DNA from: Gammaproteobacteria bacterium
GTDB taxonomy: Bacteria > Pseudomonadota > Gammaproteobacteria > Steroidobacterales > Steroidobacteraceae
NCBI GenBank assembly: GCA_028293725.1
Contig: JAQGOE010000218.1
Location: 1-13,099, forward strand
DNA: 13,099 bases
Direction: 5' to 3'
Positions 6,444-13,099 of this stretch are shown in pieces. Within the stretch, counting starts at the first letter, position 1. Every line of letters begins with the position of its first letter. A model generated the notes under the pieces. It was not told the DNA's origin, did no database searches, and saw nothing but the letters and a program-made list of their open reading frames with translations. Position numbers and translations under genes: made by a program.

Positions 6444-9400
6444 ATGAAGCAGTACAAAAAACGCGCTGTGGCCGGCATCAGCACCGGCCGCGGGTCCGAT
6501 CACCGCCGGCGACTCCATTGGCCGCCGCTCGCTTATATGCTGCTGTCGCTCCTGGCGGGCACGAGCTGGGCTCGGGGTCAGCCCGACCCACTGGAGAGCG
6601 GCTTCGAGAATCCCCCGGCGAGCGCGCGTCCCCGGGTGTGGTGGCATTGGATGAACGGGAATATTACGGAGGAAGGGATCCGGCTGGACCTGGAGTGGAT
6701 GCATCGGATCGGGATTGCCGGTTTCCAACAGTTCGATGCCGCGCTGGCCACTCCGCAGGTTGTGGACAAGCGGCTGGTGTATATGACGCCCGCGTGGCGG
6801 AGCGCCTTCAAATATGCCATCACGTCAGGGAAGCGATTGGACATGGAGGAAGCGATCGCGAGCTCGCCGGGCTGGAGCGAGACCGGCGGTCCCTGGGTGC
6901 CGCCGGCACAGGCGATGAAGAAATACGTCTGGAGCGTGACGTCGATCGAAGGTGGCAAACCCTTCACAGGCACCCTGGTGCATCCTCCATCGGTTAGTGG
7001 TGCCTTCCAGGACCTGGGAATTCACGATTTTTTGGGTCCCCCCGAGGGAGCCTTGCCGATACCACAATACTACGCGGATGCGTTCGTGGTGGCGTATCGG
7101 AGGCCGGACACTGAGGTCTCCCTCCAATCTTTGCATCCGAAGGTCACCGCCAGCGCGGGCTCACCCGATGGCGCGATGCTATATGACGGTGACCTGCAAA
7201 AGGTGACCCGACTTCCGATACCTAAGACGGTGGGTGAAAGCGTCTGGATCCAGTACGAGTTCTCCGCGCCGCAGGCGATTCGCTCGCTTACATGCGTGAT
7301 GAAGGAATTCAACGTCGTGTCGGGACGGATGGCCGGGGTCGCCAATCCTTCGGTTTCGATTCAGGCCAGCGATGATGGCCAACACTATTGGGAAATTGCA
7401 CGGGTGATTGAGGGTGGTACACCGCAACACACCGTGTCTTTTCCCACGCTGACCGCGAAGTTCTTTCGGGTCGTTTTCACGCGGCCTGAGCCACCACCAC
7501 TGCCCGCGTATTTGCGGGGATTGGATCCGGGGGCCATGGGGATCAAACGTGGGCCTGTAGCGGGCAACTATGAGATCGCCGAGCTGGCTTTCAACCCGGC
7601 GGCGCGCGTTAACCGGTTCGAGGACAAGGCCGGATTCGCACCGATGCCGGATCTGTATCCGTTTGCCACGCCGGCCTTCGAGCGCGCGGCGGTGGTCGAT
7701 CGATCTGACGTCATCAATTTGACCGGCAAGATGCGGTCCGATGGCTCGCTCGACTGGACTCCGCCCGCGGGGCATTGGGTGGTGCTGCGCTTTGGTTACT
7801 CTTTGTTGGGGATCACCAATCACCCTGCCACCGCGGAGGCAACTGGGTTGGAGGTCGACAAGCTGAACGCTCGGTACGTGAAAAGGTATATGGACGGGTA
7901 CTTGAAGAGCTACGAGAAGGCTGTGGGTCCCGAGTTGGTTGGGCATCACGGCATCCAGTATGTGGTTACCGACAGTTGGGAAGCCGGAGCGCAGAATTGG
8001 ACTGACAATATGATCGGGGAATTTCGCAAGCGCCGGGGCTACGATCCCCTGCCCTGGGCGCCGGTGCTCGCTGGAGTGGTCGTTGGGAGTTCCGCGAGCA
8101 GCGATCGCTTTTTGTGGGATTTTCGCAGAACGATCGCCGACCTCGTTGCTGAGGAGCACTATGGCCAGGTGCAGGCCTCTCTGAAGGAGCATGGTCTCGG
8201 TCACTACGGGGAGTCGCACGAGGTCGGGCGAGCGCTGTTGGCTGACGGGATGGAGGTTAAGAAGCTCGTCGACATTCCGATGAGCGCGATGTGGGTACAG
8301 GCACCCGGCACTTACGATGAGAGTTTCGGCTTCGATGCGGATGATCGGGAGTCCGCTTCGGTAGCCCACCTTTACGGCCAGAATCTGATTGCCGCAGAGT
8401 CGATGACCGCATCGGTCGCGGCCTGGGCGTGGTCACCGGCCACGTTGAAGCCGGTGGCCGACCAGGAGTTTCTCAACGGCATCAACCGCATTGTCATCCA
8501 TGAATCCGCCCACCAGCCGTTGGTGGACGCCGCGCCCGGGCTGACTCTGGGACCGTTCGGGCAGTGGTTCAACCGTAACGAGACCTGGGCGGAGCAGGCG
8601 CGTCCTTGGACAGACTACCTGGCGAGGACCAGTTATCTGTTGCAGCAAGGTCGATTTGCGGCGGATCTCCTCTATTATTATGGCGAAGACTCCAATCTGA
8701 CCGCCATTTTCCAGGACAGCGCACCCGGGGTGCCGCCGGGCTATGGTTTCGACTATATCAACGCCGACGGGTTGATTCATGAGTTGAGTGTTCGCGACGG
8801 GAAGATTACTTCTCGCAGCGGCATGGTCTATAGCGTGTTAGGGCTCGATCCCTATAGCCGGCATATGTCGTTGCCGGTGTTGCGGGCTATTCACAGACTG
8901 GTGTTCGATGGCGCAGTCATTGCCGGCGGTAAGCCGGTGGATGATCCGAGTCTGGCCGATGATCCGGCGGAATTCAAACGACTCGATGATGAGGTGTTTG
9001 GTGATGGGACTGGTGTGCATCGGGTGGGCAAGGGGAGTGTGTATGCGGGGCAGACTCCGGCTCAGGCGTTTGCAGCATTACCGCTCGCCAGGGACTTTGA
9101 CTACAGTGGTCAACAAGGTGACGCGCGGCTTCTTTATGTCCATCGCCGACTGGCCAATGGAGATATTTACTTCGTTGACAACCGTAGCGATCGCGAAGCT
9201 ACTGTGGAAGCCTCATTTCGGGTCGTCGGAAAGGCTCCCGAGTTATGGCGCGCGGAGATCGCGCAACGCGAACCGGTCTCCTTCAAGATTGCGGAGGGCC
9301 GCACCACGGTGCCGTTGCACCTGGAACCGTGGGGCACGGTGTTCGTGGTCTTTCGGGATTCAACCAAGGAACTGTCGAAAACTGTCGCCGGCGTGACGCA

Positions 9401-9992
9401 AAGGCAGATCGCCAGTCTGGAGGGACCCTGGAAGGTGGACTTCCAGCCGGGACGGGGCGCGCCTGCGTCGATCACGCTCCAAACGCTCGGGTCGTGGAGC
9501 GATAACTCCGATGTCGGCGTGAAGTATTTTTCCGGGACTGCAACGTATACCAGGACCTTTGAGGTCCCGGACGGTTGGATTTCAGGGCATACGCGGCTGC
9601 TGTTGGATCTCGGCGATGTGAAGAATCTGGCCGAGGTCAGCGTCAATGGGAGATCGCTCGGTATTGTGTGGCATGCGCCCTACCGGGTGGAGGTCACCTC
9701 GGCATTGAAACCGGGCACGAATGAATTGGCTATCAGAGTCACGAACTCGTGGGTGAACCGGCTCATTGGCGACCAGCAGCCCGAGGTTACGAGGAAATAT
9801 GCCGTCACGGATGTGACACCCTATAGCGCCGGGTCGCCCCTTCAGCCTTCGGGGCTGTTCGGGCCTGTGCTCGTTTATTCGGTCACGGTGGGGCCGGTCG
9901 CGTCCGCTCCAAGCGCCACGCTCAATACAATATTTTCGAGCGTGAACCGTCCTCATTCGTATGGAACCACCAGACCGCGCGCTCATGACTGA
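6444..9992 (+). CDS. Secreted GH106-family alpha-L-rhamnosidase-type glycoside hydrolase
   Basis: Product of 1182 residues. A basic n-region and a hydrophobic stretch (about 27-40) ending TSWA at residue 43 look like a Sec signal peptide, so the enzyme is exported. PRVWWHWMNGNITEEGIRLD, then LEWMHRIGIAGFQQFDA, VDKRLVYMTPAW and ASSPGWSETGGPW is the N-terminal signature of glycoside hydrolase family 106, known for alpha-L-rhamnosidases on plant and pectic glycans. A discoidin-like insert (about 241-349) is followed by the rest of the catalytic region. Candidate acidic residues are Glu513 (TDSWEAGAQNW), Glu590 and Glu593 (GESHE) and Glu652 (AAESMT); I do not assign which are catalytic. A galactose-binding-like beta domain lies at about 990-1160 (LEGPWKVDF to SGLFGPV). 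About 30 low-complexity residues follow. Length is normal for the family. The last bases overlap the following ferredoxin gene. Confidence 0.93.
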   Translation: MKQYKKRAVAGISTGRGSDHRRRLHWPPLAYMLLSLLAGTSWARGQPDPLESGFENPPASARPRVWWHWMNGNITEEGIRLDLEWMHRIGIAGFQQFDAALATPQVVDKRLVYMTPAWRSAFKYAITSGKRLDMEEAIASSPGWSETGGPWVPPAQAMKKYVWSVTSIEGGKPFTGTLVHPPSVSGAFQDLGIHDFLGPPEGALPIPQYYADAFVVAYRRPDTEVSLQSLHPKVTASAGSPDGAMLYDGDLQKVTRLPIPKTVGESVWIQYEFSAPQAIRSLTCVMKEFNVVSGRMAGVANPSVSIQASDDGQHYWEIARVIEGGTPQHTVSFPTLTAKFFRVVFTRPEPPPLPAYLRGLDPGAMGIKRGPVAGNYEIAELAFNPAARVNRFEDKAGFAPMPDLYPFATPAFERAAVVDRSDVINLTGKMRSDGSLDWTPPAGHWVVLRFGYSLLGITNHPATAEATGLEVDKLNARYVKRYMDGYLKSYEKAVGPELVGHHGIQYVVTDSWEAGAQNWTDNMIGEFRKRRGYDPLPWAPVLAGVVVGSSASSDRFLWDFRRTIADLVAEEHYGQVQASLKEHGLGHYGESHEVGRALLADGMEVKKLVDIPMSAMWVQAPGTYDESFGFDADDRESASVAHLYGQNLIAAESMTASVAAWAWSPATLKPVADQEFLNGINRIVIHESAHQPLVDAAPGLTLGPFGQWFNRNETWAEQARPWTDYLARTSYLLQQGRFAADLLYYYGEDSNLTAIFQDSAPGVPPGYGFDYINADGLIHELSVRDGKITSRSGMVYSVLGLDPYSRHMSLPVLRAIHRLVFDGAVIAGGKPVDDPSLADDPAEFKRLDDEVFGDGTGVHRVGKGSVYAGQTPAQAFAALPLARDFDYSGQQGDARLLYVHRRLANGDIYFVDNRSDREATVEASFRVVGKAPELWRAEIAQREPVSFKIAEGRTTVPLHLEPWGTVFVVFRDSTKELSKTVAGVTQRQIASLEGPWKVDFQPGRGAPASITLQTLGSWSDNSDVGVKYFSGTATYTRTFEVPDGWISGHTRLLLDLGDVKNLAEVSVNGRSLGIVWHAPYRVEVTSALKPGTNELAIRVTNSWVNRLIGDQQPEVTRKYAVTDVTPYSAGSPLQPSGLFGPVLVYSVTVGPVASAPSATLNTIFSSVNRPHSYGTTRPRAHD

Positions 9993-10362
9993 TCGAAACA
10001 GCGAGATTACTGGAAGGGTGTTGCGTGAGCCTAGCGGCGGCACGGACACGCGGAAAATGCCGGAGGGCGGTAGATCGAAGGCAACTTGCAAGCAGGAACC
10101 GGGAACCGTCGTGCCGGTGGTGGACCTCAAACGGTGCGAAGGCAAGGGAGATTGTGTGCGGGTGTGCCCGGAGAACGTCTTTGAGATCCGGCGCATCGAG
10201 AAGGTCGATTACCGCAGGCTGGGACTTTTGCATCGATTCAAGCAGCGCGTGCATGGCATGCAGGTTGCCTATACCCCGAATGGGGATGCGTGTCGCGCTT
10301 GCGGATTATGCGTTGCGGCGTGCCCTGAACGAGCCATTACGCTTTCCAGGGGCATGGAATAG
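9985..10362 (+). CDS. Small bacterial-type ferredoxin with an incomplete first cluster motif
   Basis: Product of 125 residues from ATG 9985, which overlaps the GH106 stop region. Motif 1 is CEGKGDCVRVCP (Cys51, Lys54, Cys57, Cys61). Motif 2 is CRACGLCVAACP (Cys103, 106, 109, 113). In two-cluster ferredoxins the first three cysteines of one motif and the last of the other hold each cluster. Motif 1 has Lys where the second cysteine belongs, so one normal 4Fe-4S site and one three-cysteine site (3Fe-4S type) are predicted. About 40 residues separate the motifs, longer than in minimal ferredoxins. The role is cytoplasmic electron transfer; the partner is unknown, and the rhamnosidase next door does not explain it. 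The start is uncertain: ATGs at 9961 and 10054 are also in frame and none has a clear ribosome binding site. The conserved domain begins near residue 42. Confidence 0.88.
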   Translation: MTDRNSEITGRVLREPSGGTDTRKMPEGGRSKATCKQEPGTVVPVVDLKRCEGKGDCVRVCPENVFEIRRIEKVDYRRLGLLHRFKQRVHGMQVAYTPNGDACRACGLCVAACPERAITLSRGME

Positions 10363-10736
10363 CGGACTGCGGCGACGACCAAATGTTGGGAAGATTCCGC
10401 CGAGCGCCCGGTGTTAGCGAGTCGACCTTCGCGTGCCGCTGCGGTTAGCAGAGGATCATCGATGCGGCGCACGGCATTGTCGACGGCGTCTCTCCAGCAT
10501 TGAGACGCCACAGTCGCAGCCTTGAATTCAGGCAGGCTGAACGGGGAGGCGCCGCATGATTCGAGGGCCGCGTCGCGGATCCGTCTCAACAGGCGGTGCG
10601 CAGCGGCGGGAGAGGTCAGGTCGCGATGGTCGTATCGCAGCCGGATTTCGGTCGTTACCAATCCCGTCGGCGCTGCATAGCCTTCCGTTGAGACGACGCC
10701 ACCCAACACGAAAGCAAACACGGTCCATTTATTCAC
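10269..10736 (-). CDS. UrcA-family periplasmic protein
   Basis: Product of 155 residues from GTG 10736, chosen because GGAG (- strand, 10746-10743) lies six bases before it; a TTG at 10757 would only add residues ahead of the signal peptide. Residues 1-22 form a Sec signal peptide (MNKWTVFAFVLGGV..., cleavage likely after GYAA). The mature part reads IRLRYDHRDLTSPAAAHRLL, RRIRDAALESC (Cys61), ASQCWRDAVDNAV (Cys80), DDPLLTAAA. This is the UrcA pattern: a Y-x-DL strand, a helix with L..RI..AA...C, and a second Cys before a short helix. UrcA proteins are small exported proteins of unknown function, common in some Proteobacteria. They usually stop near residue 100-110. The remaining 45 residues here are atypical and their last 94 bases are antisense to the ferredoxin end, so the C-terminus may be a read-through extension. 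Confidence 0.8.
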   Translation of the reverse strand: MNKWTVFAFVLGGVVSTEGYAAPTGLVTTEIRLRYDHRDLTSPAAAHRLLRRIRDAALESCGASPFSLPEFKAATVASQCWRDAVDNAVRRIDDPLLTAAAREGRLANTGRSAESSQHLVVAAVRYSMPLESVMARSGHAATHNPQARHASPFGV

Positions 10737-10774
10737 TGGGGTCTCCACCGTTATCAATGGAGAGCGATTCTTGT

Positions 10775-10791
10775 TGACCGGGATCCGGTCA
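10775..10791. repeat. GC-rich hairpin between urcA and the ABC operon
   Basis: TGACCGG and CCGGTCA form a 7-bp stem around GAT. It lies 39-55 bases upstream of the urcA start and about 120 bases after the ABC ATPase stop, both read on the - strand. No T-run follows on either strand, so a textbook intrinsic terminator is not shown; it may be an operator of urcA or part of a Rho-dependent end. A weaker AATCAG / CTGATT pair sits at 10846-10864. Confidence 0.35.
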
Positions 10792-10909
10792 TCCAGAGGC
10801 GGTGTGGTCGTACTGTACTGGCACTGTGGAGAACACTGTCAGGGGAATCAGTAACGTGCTGATTTCACACGACAATCGGCTTCGTTCGGATCGTAACCAA
10901 CCGCCGGAC

Positions 10910-12418
10910 CTACGAGGCTTTGGGGGGATTTGCCTCGACACGCACGCCGGTGGCCAGGGCGAGAATCTCCTCTTGAGAGGTGTCCGTTACCTCCACTATC
11001 CCGGTTTGCTGGCCCTCGTGCATGACTAGCACTCGGTCACAACAACGCAATAGCTCAGGTAGCTCGGAGCTGACGAGAATGATTCCCCTGCCCTGTTGGG
11101 CGAGCTCGTCTATGAGCTCATAGATCTGCTCCTTTACACCAATGTCGATTCCCCGGGTAGGTTCGTCCAGGAACAACACTCGGGGGTCAGGTAACAAACA
11201 ACGCGCCAGGATCGCTTTCTGCTGATTGCCTCCACTGAGAGAGGCGATCGGGGCCGCCGATTTGGTGGCGGCAATCTTCAGTCGTGCAAACAAGGATTCG
11301 GTGGCGGTCTGTTCCTGTTTGTCGGTGAGAAAGCCGTGGCGCTTTAGGCGTTTGAGCACGGCCATGGTGGAGTTTTCGAGGGTCGACATCTGTGGAAATA
11401 TGGCGTCGGAGCGTCGCTCTTCCGGTAACAAGCAGAATCCGTTTCGCATGGCGTCTGCTGGGCCGGCGGGAATGAACTGGCGGGCCTCCAGGGTGGCATC
11501 GATGCGGCGAGGATCGCGCAAGCCGAACAACGCGGCGCCGATTTCACTCCGGCCCGAGCCGACCAGGCCAGCAATGCCGAGCACTTCGCTCGCGCGAAGC
11601 TGAAAGCGGACTCCCGAAACAGAGTCCGTCGCGAGAGCGCGGACGTCGAGAAGGATGTCACCTGGGGTTCGTGTTGCGCGATGCTGGGCTCCCAGGCTCC
11701 TTCCCACCATCAACGTAATGAGTGACTCGATGGGAGTCTCCTTCGAGCTCACGGTCGCGATGTGCATGCCATCGCGCATTACCGTGATGCGATCGCAGAG
11801 GCGCTGTATCTCCTCCATCTTGTGGGAGACGTAGACGATCGATACGCCAGTTTGCTTCAGTTTCTCCAGGACGGCAAACAGCGCGTCGACGTTCTCTTGC
11901 GATAGGGAGCTGGTGGGCTCGTCCATCAGGATGATTCGGGCCTGCATACTGAGGGCACGGGCTATGGCCACGAGTTGTCTTTGGGCCACTGAGAGTGTGG
12001 TTAGGCGTGTGCCGGGGTCGATGGGCAGTCCGACTTGCTGCAGAAAGGGAGCGCACCAGCGATGCAAGGCGCGCGGCCGAACAAAGACGCCCTCCCCGGC
12101 CGCGGCATTTCCGGCGGCGAGATTTTCCGCGACGGTGAGGTGCGGAAATAGATCGAGTTCCTGGAAGACCATCCCGATGCCCAGGGTCTGGGCGTGGGTT
12201 GGGTTTGCGATTTTGACCGGTGTGCCGCGCAGATGGATGTCGCCCGTGTCAGGCCTTACGACACCAGCAAGAATCTTGGAGAGCGTGCTCTTACCCGCTC
12301 CGTTCTCGCCGAGCAGGGCGTGAATCTCACCCTCCTGGAGGGTGAAATCTACGCCGCGCAGGGCTGCGGTGGCACCGAAGTGCTTTTGGATTCCCTTGGC
12401 TTCGAGAACGACCGACAT
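10910..12418 (-). CDS. Sugar ABC importer ATP-binding protein (RbsA/XylG/MglA-type, two ATPase domains)
   Basis: Product of 502 residues, the usual length for carbohydrate-uptake-2 (CUT2) ATPases. Domain 1 is complete: Walker A GENGAGKST (37-45), Q-loop Gln86, signature LSVAQRQ (142-148), Walker B IILMDEP (162-168) and switch His199. Domain 2 has the degenerate form typical of the family: GLVGSGRSE without the Walker A lysine (284-292), GFCLLPEERRSDAIFPQMS, signature LSGGNQQK (394-401), VLFLDEPTRGID (414-425) and SSELPE in place of the switch His. It powers uptake of a monosaccharide such as ribose, galactose, galactofuranose or rhamnose across the inner membrane; the substrate cannot be read from this subunit. 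It starts 10 bases after the stop of the substrate-binding protein gene, with no strong ribosome binding site. No permease gene follows it in the window. Confidence 0.95.
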   Translation of the reverse strand: MSVVLEAKGIQKHFGATAALRGVDFTLQEGEIHALLGENGAGKSTLSKILAGVVRPDTGDIHLRGTPVKIANPTHAQTLGIGMVFQELDLFPHLTVAENLAAGNAAAGEGVFVRPRALHRWCAPFLQQVGLPIDPGTRLTTLSVAQRQLVAIARALSMQARIILMDEPTSSLSQENVDALFAVLEKLKQTGVSIVYVSHKMEEIQRLCDRITVMRDGMHIATVSSKETPIESLITLMVGRSLGAQHRATRTPGDILLDVRALATDSVSGVRFQLRASEVLGIAGLVGSGRSEIGAALFGLRDPRRIDATLEARQFIPAGPADAMRNGFCLLPEERRSDAIFPQMSTLENSTMAVLKRLKRHGFLTDKQEQTATESLFARLKIAATKSAAPIASLSGGNQQKAILARCLLPDPRVLFLDEPTRGIDIGVKEQIYELIDELAQQGRGIILVSSELPELLRCCDRVLVMHEGQQTGIVEVTDTSQEEILALATGVRVEANPPKAS

Positions 12419-12428
12419 CGTTGCGCGC

Positions 12429-13099
12429 TTAGAAGGTAAGGCGCTGATACATCTGCGGGGCGTTTTGAGGTGTTACGGGGCTCGAGTCCAGGAGGTAGCG
12501 CTTTTCGGGCTTGAATCCGGGCTCGCGTAGGATGCGATTGCCAATTTCGACGGCCTTGTCTACGCAGAGTGGATAGTAGAAAGTCCCGGCCAGCACGCCG
12601 TCGATGACCTTTTGGATTCCGCCTGCGGGGCCACCGAGTCCGTCAATTCCGACGAAGATCATTTCGTGCTCGCGGCCGAGTTCGCGGGCTGCCAGGTACG
12701 CGCCGACCGCCATTGGGTCGTTGTGGGCGTAGACGGCGTCGATTTTGGGCTCGGCGCGTAGAATTTCGAGCATGCGTTCGCGAGCGTTGGCTTGCAGCCA
12801 GTCTGCTACGGCTTCGTGGACGATTTGGATGTCGGGGGACCCGTTCAATGCCTGTAGCGCGCCGTCGTGCCGTTCGGTTTGCGCTTCTACTCCTAACAGG
12901 CCGCGAATTTCCACGACCTTACCGTGAGGGCCGCCGTTGCGGCGGGCAAGTTCGTCACGGATAAACTCACCTGCCATGTGTCCGATTGCGCGGTTGTCGA
13001 CGCCTATGAAGGTCGTGTAGTTCGGTGCGCTGATGTCGCGCTCCAGGCAGATGACCGGGATACCGGCCGCGACGGCCTTGCCCATGATCTCTGTCAGCG
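12429..13099 (-). CDS. Periplasmic sugar-binding protein of a ribose-type ABC importer (partial, 5' end beyond window)
   Basis: About 223 residues of the C-terminal two-thirds are present; the frame stays open to the right edge (LTEI precedes the first Met, at 13085), so that Met is internal. IPVICLERDISAPNYTTFIG, then VDNRAIGHMAGEFI, KVVEIRGLLGVEAQTERHDG, VYAHNDPMAVGAYLAA and VGIDGLGGPAGGIQKVIDG give the type I periplasmic binding fold (Peripla_BP_4, like RbsB and YtfQ). The R-D after the IPVI strand, the T-x-R-x-DG region and the HND motif lie at the positions that bind sugar in this family. The preference (ribose, galactofuranose, rhamnose or other) is not decided by eye. It is directly upstream of the ATPase gene in one operon. 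A secreted rhamnosidase gene lies nearby on the other strand, which makes an aldose released from glycans a reasonable guess. The signal peptide is outside the window. Confidence 0.9.
   Translation of the reverse strand, partial: LTEIMGKAVAAGIPVICLERDISAPNYTTFIGVDNRAIGHMAGEFIRDELARRNGGPHGKVVEIRGLLGVEAQTERHDGALQALNGSPDIQIVHEAVADWLQANARERMLEILRAEPKIDAVYAHNDPMAVGAYLAARELGREHEMIFVGIDGLGGPAGGIQKVIDGVLAGTFYYPLCVDKAVEIGNRILREPGFKPEKRYLLDSSPVTPQNAPQMYQRLTF

Noticed and set aside
7179..8369. Long - strand ORF (396 codons) opposite the GH106 gene
   Set aside because: A GC-rich shadow of a clearly coding frame; its translation is rich in His, Arg and Pro with no motif.
10821..10839. CACTGT repeated twice downstream of the ABC operon as a possible terminator or binding site
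   Set aside because: It is a short direct repeat, not an inverted one, and there is no T-run.

Overview
The window is GC-rich, densely coded bacterial DNA. An UrcA-family periplasmic protein, a membrane sterol-desaturase-type fragment, a secreted GH106-type alpha-L-rhamnosidase and a ribose-type sugar ABC importer together suggest a Proteobacterium living on plant or polysaccharide sugars. A Steroidobacter-like or sphingomonad-like host is a guess; nothing here fixes the genus.

Layout. Bases 1-1412 look like a scarred accessory region. An uncharacterised coiled-coil plus beta-rich protein (+) has a last few codons that appear to come from antisense DNA of a decayed KilA-N gene. Next comes that KilA-N C-terminal remnant (-). 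Then an XRE/ImmA-type regulator (-) has lost its metallopeptidase half and carries an unrelated tail. Bases 1366-1784 hold no confident gene, only a possible small - strand ORF.

Bases 1785-5872 hold the most interesting part: three co-directional genes. Two are small TIR-domain proteins with overlapping stop and start codons. The third encodes a 1051-residue protein with an N-terminal TPR-type helical scaffold and a C-terminal TIR-like Rossmann-type domain. I read this as a candidate anti-phage (TIR/NAD-type) conflict cassette. It has no CHAT, caspase, SIR2, STAND or SLOG partner that I can see, so it does not match Thoeris or another arrangement I can name. Thirty-odd bases after the cassette lies the broken edge of a sterol-desaturase gene (-), which looks like the right boundary of the inserted material.

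Bases 6180-13099 look like intact metabolic chromosome: a secreted GH106-family enzyme followed by an overlapping ferredoxin with one cluster cysteine missing (+), a convergent urcA-type gene (-), and the 3' end of a sugar ABC operon (-) with its substrate-binding protein (cut by the right edge) and a double-domain ATPase. The rhamnosidase could release sugar that this importer takes up, but that link rests on proximity alone. I saw no tRNA, rRNA, CRISPR array or transposase.
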